A DNA stretch of 64,000 nt from NCBI GenBank assembly GCA_964016875.1, contig OZ024734.1:51256622-51320621 (forward strand), read 5' to 3'. The stretch is from Fallopia convolvulus. Its lineage: Eukaryota > Streptophyta > Magnoliopsida > Caryophyllales > Polygonaceae. Shown here in pieces: positions 11,524 through 24,534 of this stretch. A program made the translations under genes and the position numbers. The first letter of the stretch is position 1. Each line of letters opens with the position of its first letter. The notes beneath the pieces are model-generated. The model saw nothing but the letters and a program-made list of their open reading frames with translations, had not been told where the DNA came from and ran no database searches.

Positions 11524-11720
11524 GGGCTGGGCAAAAAAAAACCGTAATCGAAAAACCGAGAAACCGAGAAACCGATCACTTTTTACGGTTAACCGAACCG
11601 TAAAAAAAATTTAACCGTTTACGGTTAACCAACCGATACTTTTAACGGTTCAACGGTTCGGATACGGTTATCAATATTTGTACGAGCGGTTAACCGATAA
11701 ACCGATAATATTTTAATATA
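11524..11720 (+). mobile_element. terminal part of a non-autonomous hAT-like element
   Basis: AGGGCTGGGCAAAAAAA starts a zone packed with AACCG, ACCGAG and CGGTTAACCG words in both orientations. That is the usual look of hAT termini and subterminal binding sites in plants. No matching right end was found before the LINE DNA at about 12300, so the element is truncated or its end has decayed. 11720-12330 is otherwise featureless AT-rich DNA. Confidence 0.45.
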
Positions 11721-12329
11721 TATATATTTTTAAAAAGGGAATTATATATCTATCTAGTTTTAGTTAAAAATACATACATTTTAATAAATAATAAGATTTT
11801 TATGTATGAATTTCAACAATAAATGTCATTTGGTTCGTAGTATGTGCAGTAAGTATGTGATTCGTGATTGATTCCAGATTCTACATAACAAATGGCTTAT
11901 TTACACGTACAGAAATGAATAAGCAAATGAATAAGTGGAAGTTTACTTCAGGATTTTTAATGAAAAATGTTACCTTATTTTTCAATAAAAGAAATTTAAA
12001 ATTATATACAAAATACAAACAATTATTCAAAATACAAACTAATCCAACGGACCAACACTATGAAATATCCAAAACAATCCTATAGTCGGTTGAGAATTCT
12101 TCATTTGTATGTGTAAATAAAACAGTATTAAGCCAATTAAAGCATACAAATTCTAAAATACAAACCACTTAAACAAATAAAACATTATTAAGCTAAATAT
12201 TAATATTTAGGATATTCGATTGTCAATGAGAGAGTATCACAAAACACCTTTAAACCCTTGATTCTACGAACCATATCCCAATTATCAAAATGAAAAGCAA
12301 ATGCCCTTTTCTCAAGAAGAGCGTAAAAC

Positions 12330-13960
12330 CCTAATCAAAGAAAACCTCTCAGCACAACCAAACTATATTATACAATCATTTTTTCTACCTCAAGCAACTT
12401 TGAAAGAACTAGACCAAATTAACATGAATTTCTTTTAGAACAAGGAAAAAAACTACAAACCACTTATACGTTGAAATTCCATTTGTCGTCCACACGCTCA
12501 TGGAGGGGTGGGAGTCGCCAAGACGAAAGAAATGAACCAAGCACTCCAAATGAAAATGCTATGGAAACTCTTAGCGAAACCAAACAACCTCTGGGTCAAA
12601 ATATTGACAAAAAAATACATCAAAACGAAAAGTATCTCGAACTATAAGAAAAAACATAACACATCATGGTAGTGGTCCATACTATTAGGCCTAAGAGACA
12701 TGTTCGTGAAGGGGCTCGTCTGTCAAGTGGAGGACGAGAAAATCATTCGATTTTAGAAAGATAACTGATCGACAATGATCCTCTTAATCCAAAAATTGAG
12801 GTTGAAACCCTCATTAATTGGGAAGAACATGATGCGTACATCCACAAGGGCAATTCATGAAACATTGAAAAATTGAGTGAGGTCGTTAATCATGATGACC
12901 TTGAATTTTTTTTCAAAATTATTAATCCCATTAATAAAATCCTGGATAGATTGTACTTGCAACTAAGTAAAAATAGTTGGTACTCTACCCACTTTACCAT
13001 GCAGTGGCTTCACTAATCCAAATGTGAACCCAAAATTAACCTAGAATGGATAAACAAGCTCAACGCCCCCTCCCCTTAAAATGAAGAATTTTCTATGAAA
13101 AGTGGCACGAAACGGCCTACCAATCAAAAAGAGGCTTTCTGCCAACCATATTTCGGTACCACATAGTTGTGAAGCGTGTAACAACCAAGTTGAAGACACA
13201 AACCACATCTTACTCTCATGATCCCTTACTAGGGCAATCCTTAATTCTGAAAGCCCAAACCTACGTTGAATTGTCGGCCAAGTATCCCCGGACGACAAAA
13301 AACCACACCAAGTCTTGGAGGAAATTAGGACAATGACAACAAAAGAGGAAATGGAACTCCTCACTAACACCTGGTGGAGCCTATGGTTCTCTAGAAATAA
13401 GAGAGTCTTTGACAGCAACAACGGAACAAACTTGTATAATGTCGATAACCTAAGTGAGTTTACTCGAAAACAGGTAAAAGAATGAAAATTAGCAAGATCC
13501 TTTGAATCCCCTAGCTCTCGTACTTACATTGTGAGGGCTGGAGTAGGGAGAAAGCTTGCTAAGTGGGCAAAACCCAAGAGGAATTTCATTAAGTTGAACT
13601 TTGATGGTGCAGTGTGTGCAAATGATGTGGCTTCTTTCGTGTTCATCCTTAAGGACTCTAGCGGCTCCCCCGTCCATTTTGAAAGACGACTAATTGGTTG
13701 ACAGACTGTCATAATCTCTGAGACCATCGTCTTGCGCCGGTGACTTCTCAAGGTCATTCTCCGTGGCATTCCCCGAATCCAGATTGAACGCAATAATTTG
13801 CAGCTGGTCAAGGCTGTTTTTGTTGACTAGCGCTACCCGTGGGAGATTAAACTATTCCGTTTGGACATCCATTGCTTGCTTGTTCGGTTCAAGGATTGGA
13901 GTATATCTCATGTCTTTTGTGAGTACAATTCTATGGCGGTCTTCATCGCTAGATCCTTCA
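12330..13960 (+). pseudogene. LINE remnant: end of RT, zf-RVT linker and RNase H
   Basis: Translated pieces in shifting frames give the classic 3' half of plant L1-type LINE ORF2. 12480-12800 reads HGGVGVAKTKEMNQALQMK then the WWSILLGLRDMF segment that follows the RT. 13070-13210 reads KNFLWKVARNGLPIKKRLS and CEACNNQVEDTNHILLS, the zinc-knuckle-like zf-RVT region. 13560-13960 begins KRNFIKLNFDGA, where the D is the first RNase H catalytic residue, and ends HVFCEYNSMAVFIARSFRR, an RNase H C-terminus. Several stops and shifts interrupt it. LINEs retrotranspose by target-primed reverse transcription; this copy cannot. Confidence 0.75.
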
Positions 13961-14009
13961 GACGTGTTTCATCTATCTCGCTTGCAGTTGACTCGGATTT
14001 GCTTAACTT

Positions 14010-14735
14010 CATCCGACAAATGCGCCATACTAATTCAGCGTTGCTAGCCAAGCTGAGTTGGAGAACCCTTCACGAACCAAATTCGTTGTGGTCAAGAATC
14101 ATCCGGGGTAAATATTGCCAGGGACGAGCCGATATTGATATGTTTACAAATGGCCAAGATCTTCTAGGACTTGGAAAGGGATCACAGAGGGAGCCAAAAT
14201 CCTGCAAAAGGGAATAAGGTCAATGATCGGGAATGACCGGTCAACCTTATTTTGGTCTCACAATTTGGTTGAACCTCAACCTCTCTCCGAGCTTGTCACG
14301 ATTCCGTTGGGGACTGATCTTGAAGATGCAACGGTTCGGGAGTTATGGTCGAACACTGGTTGGAATTGGAACATTTTGAAAAACCATCTCTCCGACGAGA
14401 CTTGCCGTAAGATAGAATCTGTTGTTGTGGAAGAACATGAGGATTGAGGAGGCATTGGACAGGTTCTACTGGGGATCAAATCCGATGGGAATTTTCTCCA
14501 CTGGATCTGTACGCAAGCTGATGAGGGAGAGCAACACTATTCAACCGAATTTGGTTTGGAAGAAGATATGGGGAGTCAAAGGTCAACAAAGAGTTAAGCA
14601 TTTTTGTTCACCTGGCTGCGCACAATGCTATTCTATGTAATGCTAACCGGGTCAGAAGACAGCTTGCCTCTAGTTCTGCACTTCTACTTGCCCGAGATGC
14701 CATCATGAAGAAAGTATTTCTATTCAGTTTTGTTA
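14010..14735 (+). pseudogene. second LINE fragment (post-RT / zf-RVT region)
   Basis: Starting abruptly after the first LINE, the translation reads LLAKLSWRTLHEPNSLWSRI, then IRSMIGNDRSTLFWSHN and VRELWSNTGWNWNILKNHL, then VWKKIWGVKGQQRVKHF. This is the same domain as the middle of the preceding LINE but a different family, so the two are separate insertions or a recombined pair. Frame changes near 14215, 14440 and 14610 disable it. It ends just before the CACTA terminus. Confidence 0.7.
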
Positions 14736-14892
14736 TTTCGTCACTCTATTTGCTTGTATTAATGTTGAAACAAACTCGTGACTTCTGAGACTTGAAAGCC
14801 ATGACATCTATATATTTTAGATGGTTTTTTTGTTGACTTTTAATGTCAGTTTGTTCGACTATCAAGTTTTCTATCGGTTTCTCAATTTAGTA

Positions 14893-14915
14893 CACTACAC
14901 CATTCTGCAGATTTA
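14893..14915 (+). repeat. CACTA 5' terminal inverted repeat
   Basis: CACTACACCATTCTGCAG starts after TTTAGTA. CACTACA plus a short extension is the diagnostic CACTA end. The usual 3-bp target duplication cannot be confirmed because the partner end is missing. Confidence 0.8.
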
Positions 14916-14939
14916 GCGACCATATTTTAGAGACCACAG

Positions 14940-15345
14940 AATATGGACGCTAAATAGCGACCATATGGTCGCAAATCTGGACGTCAAAACGGGAGAAAAA
15001 AATAAAACCAAATTCGCGACCACGTGGTCGCTAAAATGGGCGACCACGTGGTCGCTAGGCCTTTATAGTCGCAACAAGTGCGCGGGGAAAATTCCCGCCA
15101 GCATGTAGCGACCATATGGTCGCTAATATTTGCGACCATATGGTCGCAAACATTAGAACACATGTCGGCGACCATATGGTCGCAAATGGTAGCGACCATA
15201 TGGTCGCCAACTGTCTCGCGACCACTTGGTCGCAAACCGTAGCGACCAGTTGGTCGCTGACTTGGTCAGATTTTTTGGCGCGCCACATCTATTTTGGCGG
15301 GTAATATCCCGCGTTTTTGGCGACTACTTGGTCGCTAAAAACAGT
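14940..15345. repeat. CACTA subterminal palindromic repeats, 5' cluster
   Basis: At least ten copies of a 16-bp palindrome GCGACCATATGGTCGC and variants of its central six bases (CACGTG, ACTTGG, AGTTGG, CATATG) lie between 14955 and 15335, usually followed by TAA or AAA. They are the likely binding sites of the TNPA-like protein, as subterminal motifs are in Spm. The core is self-complementary, so a dimer would read it equally from both strands. Confidence 0.8.
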
Positions 15346-15716
15346 AATTGGTAAAATTCCCTCCATTTCAGCATATATTGCATTCTCATTCTGCTAAAAA
15401 ATGCACTCTCATTTCGCTTCAACACAACTTCACTCTCATTCCGCTCTCTTCCAAAATATTCACAAAAGAGAGAAAAAATCAACCACAATTGTGAATTGAT
15501 TCTAAGAAGAAATTCCGTCAAATTTTACCGACATCCTCATTAAAGGTATGTATTTAAATCTTATTCCTAATTTTTCATTCCGTGATTATATTATTTTAGA
15601 TAAATATTGACGGTAGAAAGCTTTCGTTTATATATTTATAAGATATTGTGTTACAAAATTTTACCGCAAATAGCAATTGGTTATGTTGTAAATGTCTGTT
15701 GTGTTGTTCTGAAGCT

Positions 15717-15815
15717 GGCGACCATATGGACGCTAAATGGCGACCATATGGTCGCTAAAAGCATATCAGCGACCATATGGTCACTAATTAGCGTCCATAT
15801 GGTCGCTAAATGCAG
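15717..15815. repeat. CACTA palindromic repeats just upstream of TNPD
   Basis: Four more copies (GCGACCATATGGACGC, GCGACCATATGGTCGC, GCGACCATATGGTCAC, GCGTCCATATGGTCGC) sit within about 100 bp, ending 60 bp before the TNPD coding start, in an apparent 5' intron. Confidence 0.75.
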
Positions 15816-15875
15816 TTGAATTAATTTAATTGTACTCTTATTTTGAAATGTAGGAAGGAAAAAATACGTGACTGG

Positions 15876-18800
15876 ATGTATGTGCGTAATATAGATGGTT
15901 TTTTGAGCAACGAGTTTTTAGCTGGCGTAGAGAAATTTCTGGAATTCTGCAAATCTATGCCGTCCTATAACCCATCCAAATTAAGGTGTCCATGTCGGAG
16001 GTGCAAGAATAAGAAAATGAAATCTGTGGATGATGTGCATTATCACCTTGTTAAGGAAGGTTTTGTTCCGAACTATTACCATTGGGTTTCACACGGGGAG
16101 ACAGATCAAAGGTTCGCTGCATTGTTGGCCGAGTCTAGATAGCATGAATGTTGTAGCAGTTCTGATCCAGCACCACCATTAAATGGTGGGAATGATAATC
16201 GAATGGAACAGATGGTGTATGATGGTTTTAATTATGGCCGAAGTGATTACACTGCTGAGGATCCCGTGCAGAATGCGGATATAAGGCAAGAGCAAGGGGA
16301 GCAATATTATAATGAAGTGCCCAATCCCGATGCACATCGTATATACGACATGTTGTCGGCCGCAAATAGGCCTTTGTGGCCTGGATGTGATATGACGCAG
16401 TTGGAGGCTGTGATTGAGCTACTGAGCCTAAAGTATAAGCTAAGGATGACGGAGCGCGGATATGACATGATCTCGGATTTTTGCAAACGCGTTTCTCACC
16501 CGGAGACGACATTACCAACCACGTTTTACGACACGAAAAAACTGGTTGAGGGTCTCGGTCTTCCTTACGAGATGATTGATTGTTGTCCAAAATCTTGCAT
16601 GATATATTGGGGTGCAGATGCAGAATACACGTCATGCAAGATATGTGACTATCCTAGATGGAAGCAAGGCAAGACAAAGCTCATTCCCTATTCTCGTATG
16701 TTTTACTTGCCAATAACTCCACGGTTGCAGAGGTTGTACGCATCTGTGGTGACTGCCGAACACATGAGATGGCATGCAGAGCACGCACAAGATGGGGTGA
16801 TGAGACATCCTTCAAATGCTGAGGCATGGAGGCACTTCAATGCTGTGTGGCCAGATTTTGCATCAGAAACACGAAATAAGAGACTAGGCTTGTGCACGGA
16901 CGGTTTCAATCCGTTTGGGGCGTCCGTGCGCCAGTACTCATGTTGGCCTGTGATTCTGACACCCTACAACCTTCCGCCGTCGATGTGTATGCGAGAAGAG
17001 GTTATGTTTTTGACGGTTATTGTACTGGACCGAAGAGCCCGAAGCAAAAGTTTGATGTCTACTTGCAGCCGTTGGTAGCCGAGCTGAAGGATCTATGGCT
17101 TAATGGGGTGTGCACATACGATTCTTGGAGGAAGCAGAATTTTGTGTTGCATGCAGCTGTAATATGGACTATTAGTGACTTCCCCACATTTTCGATGTTG
17201 TTTAGTATGTTGTTAATTTTACATATGCTAATCAATTTGAGACTATTATATATAATAATAATGCATATATATGATTTGTGAAATTTAATTAATGTGTGAT
17301 ACAAAATATATGTTTGTGTAGGCTGGAGCACTTCTGGAAAATACGTGTGTCCTTATTGCATGGAGGACACCGATGCATTTTATCTAACACATGGACACAA
17401 AATGTGCTGGTTCGATTGTCACAGGAGGTTTACAGAATCTGATCATCGCTTCCGAAACAACAAGACTGATTTCAAGAAAGGTAGATGGGAGCGTCGTGGT
17501 CCCCCGGTACTTCGTGATGGATACGAGATATTAGACCAGATAAACAATATGGGCTTGATGAAGATAACTGAAGTGGGAACTGAGGAGCACAATGCCACGG
17601 TCAGTAGAGGTTCGGGTTGGAAGAAGAAAAGCATTTTCTGGGACCTACCTTACTGGCCTGGTCTGCTAGTAAGACATAATTTAGATGTCATGCACATTGA
17701 GAAAAATGTCTTCGATAATATTTTCTTCACCATTCTCGATGTTCCGGGGAAGTCGAAAGACAAGTGGTCGGCTAGAAAGGATATAAAGGAATTGTGCAAG
17801 TGTCCGGAGTTGGAACCTGATGAGGAGGACAATAGGTACCCAAAGGCTTGCTATGCACTAGATCGTCATGAAAAACAAGTGCTTGTAGATTGGTTGAGAT
17901 CCGTAAAATTCCCGGATGGCTACGTCTCCAACTTGAGCCGCTGCATTGACTTGCACAAGCTTAGGCTCTTTGGGATGAAGAGCCATGATTGTCATGTGTT
18001 CATGCAAAGGTTGATGCCTGTTACTTTTCGTCCATTTCTTGATGACAAAGTATGGGAGCCCATAGCTCAGCTAAGTGCGTTCTTCAGAGACTTGACGTGT
18101 TACGAGCTGAAGCCTGAGGTGGTTATGCAATTGCACAAGGAAATACCAATAATTTTGTGCAAGCTGGAGCGCATCTTCCCCTCTGCATTATTTGATCAAT
18201 GAAGCACTTGCCTATTCATCTTCCACGGGAAGCTTCACTTTGTGGCCCTATCAATTATAGATGGATGTATCCAAAAGAAAGGTACGTACAGTTGTATGCA
18301 GTTGTTCAGTTTTGGATTCATATAATTAACTTGTATAATAAATATTAATGGTTTTCAATGTATATCATGTAGGCTCTTAAAAAGGCTGAAGGCCTCAGTT
18401 GGCAACAAAGCCCATGTTGAGGGGTCAATTTGTAGTGCCTATCTCGTTAAGGAGACGTCCACATTCTGCTCGTATTATTTTAGCTCACATGTGGCGAGTA
18501 CTCATATGGATCACGCCCGCAACATCAGTTGCACACTTCCAGTTGGGGTTGATCCGGGCGATTTGTCTATTTTCACAACAACTGGTCGAACCTTGCGTAG
18601 CAGATCAACTGGTCGTTTCCTCACAGATGATGAATTCCATGTGATCCAAACTTACATTCTCATGAACTGCGTCGAAGTGGAACCCTATATTGAGTACGTT
18701 TCTATAATCTCAACTAAAGTTGGTTCGATATATATAAAGTATGTATTTCATTCAATTACTCTGTCGTAGGTACTATTTGACAAACTTCATGCGGTCGTCA

Positions 18801-19665
18801 AATCCAACAATAATCGATGCTCAAGAGCAAAACATTTTGGAAAGACACTTTCGCCTCTGGTTTTACTCCCATGTAAGGATTTCTTATATTAATTTCTATT
18901 TAGTTTCAAAATGTACATTTTTATGTTGAATCCGAAATTGTATATACATGCTGATTTAAAATTGCAGGCCGACTGTCCGGAAGTTACAGATCCTAACATT
19001 GCAACACTTGCTCGTGGACCCTCTAAAAAAGTGAGGACATATCCTGGTTACTTTGTCAATGGTTACCGATTCCACACGAGGGCACACGCATCAACCAAGG
19101 CCACTGACAGTAGTGGAGTTTGTGTTCTAGGACAAAGCTTCGGCACCGACGAGGAGGACTTCTATGGTGTGCTAGAGGAAATCATTGAGCTGCATTACCT
19201 ATCTCCAACCGTAAAGCGCCCTATTGTCTTTAATTGTTCGTGGTTTGACATTAGGAGTCGTGGAGGAACCTACATTCACCCTAACCTAAAGCTTGTCGAT
19301 GTTCATCGAGATAAAATGTTGAGAACAAAAGATCGTTACATATTAGCACATCAAGCCACTCAAGTTTATTTCCTCGATTATGGAGAGCGGTCTGTAAAGT
19401 GAAGTCACGAGTGTGGCCCAATGAAGGTACGTGCGTAGACCCTCATGAGAGTGGGTCCAGGGGCGTTGCCGTTGAGGAGGCATTTCAACATGATTCTTCC
19501 CTTCCACGATTTATCGACGACATTACACAAGATAATTATCCGCTTGATCCGTTAAACGACCGAAATGGAGAGGATCATGTCGTTGAGGATCAAGAAGAGA
19601 CGTCTACTGAAACGTTTGAGGGTGAGTTTGAGAGTGAGACGGAAACAGATGAGGAAGACATGTAA
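15876..19665 (+). pseudogene. CACTA transposase TNPD/TNP2, multiply broken
   Basis: TNPD is thought to cut the CACTA ends. The frame starts MYVRNIDGF at 15876 with a transposase-associated domain (LRCPCRRCKN, HYHLVKEGF). The TNP2-type transposase_21 domain follows (16300-18200: KLRMTERGYDMI, PKSCMIYWG, GPKSPKQKFDVYLQPLV, CPYCMEDTDAFYL, HNLDVMHIEKNVFDNI), then DUF4218 (18210-18690) and DUF4216 (19030-19400: YPGYFVNGYRFHT, SWFDIRSRGG) and an acidic tail. Introns fit at 17205-17321, 18282-18372, 18694-18769 and 18873-18967. Lesions are an in-frame TAG at 16140, one-base losses near 17025 and 18196, and a frame break near 19400. Each is small, so decay is recent in kind though complete in effect. 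Confidence 0.88.
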
Positions 19666-19685
19666 TCAGAATACTACTATTGTAT

Positions 19686-19796
19686 TGTCATTCACTTTTC
19701 TGATAACACTATTGTTTTAATTTGTCATTCACTTTTCTGATAACACTATTGTTTTAATTTGTCATTCACTTTTCTGATAACACTATTGTTTTAATT
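19686..19796 (+). repeat. 37-bp tandem repeat, three copies
   Basis: Three essentially identical 37-bp units begin TGTCATTCACTTTTCTG at 19686, 19723 and 19760, just after the TNPD stop. A second short duplication (GTAACTTGGTTTCGTTTG twice, 19919 and 19956) follows. Both lie in the presumed TNPD 3' untranslated region. Confidence 0.85.
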
Positions 19797-20023
19797 TGTC
19801 ATGAGAGTCCATTAATTGTAGCTGTTTGTTTATGTTTCGACTTAAAAGCTTCACTTTGTGTTGTTTGATTTAGTTGTTTGTCACTTCGTTTAATGTACTT
19901 AGGTCGCAAGCTTGTGTTTGTAACTTGGTTTCGTTTGGAACCAATGAAGTTGTTTGTAACTTGGTTTCGTTTGCAATCAATGAAGTTATTATCATTTACC
20001 ATATATTCCGATATGGTTTCGTT

Positions 20024-20345
20024 TAGCGACCATATGGTCGTTATATTTAAAATTTTAGCTCGAAATTTGTTTTTTTAGCGCGAAGTTTAATTTAATTTCG
20101 TAAATAGCGACCATATGGTCGCCAAGAACGAATTTTATGGCGCCACCTGGAGGGAAAATTTGAAAATTTGATTTTTCGCGAAATATTTCGATTTGCGATC
20201 ATATGGTCGCCAAGAACGAATAGTGACCATATGGTTGCTATTTAGCGACCAGATGGTCGCGAAGTGGCGGCATGGCCCACCACTTAAATGGCTTACATTT
20301 AGCAAACATATGTTTATTAAATTAGTGACCATATGGTCGCTAACC
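20024..20345. repeat. CACTA palindromic repeats between TNPD and TNPA-like genes
   Basis: Six or more copies of GCGACCATATGGTCGC-type words (20026, 20106, 20195, 20222, 20244, 20324) precede the GC-rich leader of the TNPA-like gene. The last is 30 bp before ACGCGTGTTCTCC. In an ordinary CACTA element these motifs sit next to the ends, so this cluster is either an old 3' end with another segment joined on or an internal promoter array. Confidence 0.75.
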
Positions 20346-20369
20346 CTGAATAAAAAGGAGAACGCGTGT

Positions 20370-21390
20370 TCTCCTTTGTCATTTCCGCCTTCTGTCGTTC
20401 GTTCCTCTTTCGAGATCCCGACCCCGTCTCCGCCTCCTGCGACGCCGCCTGCCTCCTGCGCCTCTCCCGCCTCCTGCGCCGCCCGCCTCCTGCGCTGCCG
20501 CCTCCTGCGTTGCCCGCCTCCTGCGCCTCCTCCATCAACTCTCTCGGCACGCCGCCACCTCCTGTGCCGTCGGAACTGCCCGCCTCCTGCGCCGTCGGCA
20601 CTGCCCGCCTCCCGCTGTCAGCCCCGTCTCCACCACCTACTCCCCGCCATTTGCATGTAAGTGGTGGTTAATTGTTGTAGTTGTTGTAGATTTTTGTATT
20701 TATTTTATTGTTGTTGATTGGGGATTTGATTGATTGAGAAATTGATTGAGTTTTTGTAGAAATTGTTTGTTGAATTTGATTGATTGAGAAAATTGGTATT
20801 GTTTAGGGGTTAGGGTTTAGTTGTTGTTGTTGAATGAGAAATTAATTAGTTGATGTTGTTTAGGGGTTAGGGTATAGTTGTTGTTGTTGTTGAATTTGAG
20901 AAATTGATTAGTTGTTGTTGTTTAGAGGTTATGGTTTAGTAGTTGTTGTTGTTGAATTTGAGAAAATATGATTGAGAAGTTGTTGTTGTAGTTTGTTGTT
21001 GTTATTGGTTAGTTGTTGTTGTTGTTTTAGAAATTGATTGAGCAAAATTTGATTGAGATAGAGTTTGATTTTGAAAAAAATTGGATTAAATTGATTGTTG
21101 TTGTTGATAGAGTTTGATTTGGAAAAATATTAGACTAAATTGATTGTTGTTGTTGAAATGTTGAGAAAAATTGATTGTTGATTTGTCAATATTGAATGAA
21201 AGTCATTGTTATTGTTTAATAGAATTTGAACAAATTGATTGTTGTTGGGAAAAATGAAATTGGTAGAGTTTGAATGAATTAGAACAAGTTGATTGTTCAT
21301 TTGTCAAGTTTGAATGAAATTGAATGTTGTTGTGCAAATGTTGTGACAAATGAATTTGTATTGAATTGTTTGTTTTTTAGTTGTGTTATT
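20370..21390 (+). other. leader exon and TTG-rich intron of the TNPA-like gene
   Basis: 20380-20656 is strongly C-rich (CGCCTCCTGCG units) and ends CATTTGCAT before a consensus GTAAGT donor. 20657-21380 is a TTG- and GATTGA-rich intron ending TTTTTTAG, and the ATG follows 10 bases later. The GC-rich exon gives long proline-rich frames, but these do not join the downstream frame and are better read as 5' untranslated sequence. Confidence 0.55.
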
Positions 21391-22430
21391 ATGGCCGGAG
21401 GATCACGCCGACGTGGACGAGGTCCTCGTCCAGACGAGCCGAATGATCACTCGTCACAGGAAACCCACACGGACACACCACATTTGTCCGAGGATGGCGG
21501 GGCCCACCGTCCTAGTATAGAGGAGGCGGGCACCCAAGCGGAGGAGTCCCGAGCTAGTACGTCCGCGTCCTCATCGGGATCGAGTCGAGGAGGGCTCGAT
21601 CCCAATCGCGTTTATGATCTTCATATTGCCGGCGGGTGGTACGTACAATATCTTACTTTTAAATATGTTATAACATGTGTTTTGAAATCTCGCAGCTTGC
21701 AGCCGTCGGGAGCGGTGTCGCGGTGGTCGACAAGCATACTACAAAGTCAACCCGACGATAAGGCGTCGCAGTTCGACTTTGCCTCTGCCGCGTTGAAGCA
21801 ACGTTGGTTTGATGCTTGGAAGGTAACTTTTATTTTTTTTTGTATTTCTTTTTACAATTTCCGCATTAATTAACTACTATTTTTAATTAATTGTTTGTTG
21901 GATTTATTTAGACGCACTTTAGGTGGGATGCCTCCCAGCCGGGTATGGACGTCGAGTCCGTCCGGTTGCTGTGGGAGAAGAGAGCGAGGAAGAGATACGA
22001 TGACTTGATCGGGAAGCACCGCCTGGAAGGGAAGAGGCCGGCATTCATCGAAGCCACCACTTGGGAGAAGTGGCAGACGACGGATTGGGCCACAGAGGTG
22101 TTCAAAGCCAAGTGTGCCCGCCAGAAGGCAATCCGGAATGCCAATCCGGCGAACCACAGTAGTGGTTCGAGATCCCACCTCGACACCATGCGTCGCTTGG
22201 TAAGTATTTTATCTTAATTTGATTAAATTTAAATTAAGTTAATTTATTTTAATAGTTCGTAACACCCTTAATGAATTTCGTAGGAGCAACACAAGCAACG
22301 CCGCATCACGCCTCTCGAGCTTCTCATCGAGACACACACGCAGGGCGCCGATCGGCATTTTATAGACGAGTGGTCGTCCTTAATCGCTATAAGTTTCAAT
22401 TATTTTTCCTCATTTTCCTCAATTTTTAAA
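21391..22430 (+). CDS. TNPA-like CACTA protein (plant transposase, Ptta/En/Spm type), C-terminus lost
   Basis: Exons 21391-21638, 21696-21822, 21912-22199 and 22284 onward join in frame. The first exon gives MAGGSRRRGRGPRPDEP and a Ser/Glu-rich linker. Later exons carry the Transposase_24-type core: ALKQRWFDAWKTHFRWD, VRLLWEKRARKRYDDLIGKH, PAFIEATTWEKW, FKAKCARQKAIRNAN and PLELLIETHTQG. In Spm, TNPA binds subterminal motifs and brings the ends together. The usual C-terminal coiled coil is absent: after about 22400 the frame runs into TTG repeat. The surviving core has no stops. Probably non-functional as it stands. Confidence 0.78.
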
Positions 22431-22436
22431 GGAGTT

Positions 22437-23403
<967 letters not shown>

Positions 23404-24335
23404 GAACACCTTCCCGACCTCGAAAACCTCACACATCGCAAAAGGCCTCCCAACCTCAAGAAAACCTCACATCCCGCAACCCCAGGGAACTTATGCCCTG
23501 CGGCCCTCGGGGCGAGATCCCCAGGTCATGGGGTTGTGATGATGTCCAAAATAGTAAAGAAAGAGGTGGGCCCGGAGCATAAAGAACAAACGGACCCGAC
23601 GAGATTCCCAAGTATGATTTTTGGTCCCACATCCGTACCACCCATTTATTTAAGCAACATTCCTACCCTCACGAGGTCCTACTCGGAACGAGGTCTGAAT
23701 CTCGCCACCGACTCCACTAACGCCCGCCCACGTGGACAACTCATTGATGCCGCTTCCCCAAACCAATCACTAGCTGCCTCACCCTCAGACCAATCAGAAG
23801 CCCCAAATCTCGAGTGTCCAACATCGGACCTTGGCCAAAACCCGGCTCCCCAATTCTCTATAAATAGAGGAGGACCTCGTAGGAAGAGGGGGTCGAAAAA
23901 CATCTTGAACTCAAGAACTATCTTGCTCGTTGAAGATCGACATGATAGAAACATCGTCAAAAGACCTCGCTACAGACAAGTGGAGTCCACAAAAAGACTT
24001 CAAGTCGCACAAAGACCTCGCTCACACTAAAGACCTCGCTATAAAATCTCACAAGGCTCTCTACACCACGCTCCCAAGTCCACCTCGCCCCAAGACCAAT
24101 CACGCAACACTTAGGTGTTAGAATCATTTAGCAAGTATGAGATCTCGAACACTATTAGATCGAGATCTTGGAACCTCGTAGGAGGTCTAGGTGTAATTCT
24201 CAATTGTTTGTTAGCCTCGTAGGCTTGTAACCTCGTTGTAGAGAAAGTCATAAATAAAGAAGCAAGTGTTTGCACTTTCGAATATAATAATCTCGTTCCT
24301 TGTCTTCTAGCGAGCCTTAATTTCGGGTTTCATCG
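23404..24335 (+). mobile_element. Tat-gypsy 3' tail and LTR fragment
   Basis: 23404-23536 matches the tail before the 3' LTR of the full element (59890-60132), sharing the CCCTCGGGGCGAGATCCCC-type word and CATGGGGTTG. 23537-24335 is a related LTR, beginning TGATGATGTCCAAAATAG and ending GGGTTTCATC. Inside are CCAATCA boxes, a TATA box (CTATAAATAG at 23860) and AATAAA near the end. The rest of the element is missing on the left, where the TTG array abuts it. AT-rich DNA without features follows to 24517. Confidence 0.8.
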
Positions 24336-24534
24336 CTGTAAACTAAAAAAAATCTGACCCGTAATCTGCAAAATTGTGGGCTGATCGGGTCGACCGCTCA
24401 TTAGACTGCCCTAATTGATAGGTTGTTTATTCAAAGAGGGCTAAAATTGAGGGAAAAAAAAAGAAGAAGTGCGTATGTAAAAGTATCTATAAAATAAAAC
24501 AAGGTTAACTTTATACTAATTATAAGTATGTTTA

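Larger units (their letters stand above)
14893..22430 (+). mobile_element. CACTA (En/Spm) transposon, 3' end lost
   Basis: The 5' end at 14893 is CACTACACCATTCTGC. Subterminal repeats follow, then a TNPD-type gene (15876-19665), a second repeat cluster (20024-20345) and a TNPA-like gene (21391-about 22430). Gene order and domains are those of plant CACTA elements. No matching TGTAGTG 3' terminus was found; the TNPA-like gene runs straight into a TTG microsatellite and then gypsy DNA, so the right end appears deleted or overwritten. A non-autonomous relic: TNPD is broken in at least four places. Confidence 0.85.

Noticed and set aside
14984..15304. Frames rich in DHMVA and TWS words
   Set aside because: They translate the palindromic subterminal repeat GCGACCATATGGTCGC.
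20317..20671. Proline/alanine-rich frames on both strands (CGCCTCCTGCG units)
   Set aside because: The C-rich leader ends at a GTAAGT donor and does not join the TNPA-like frame; low-complexity translation only.
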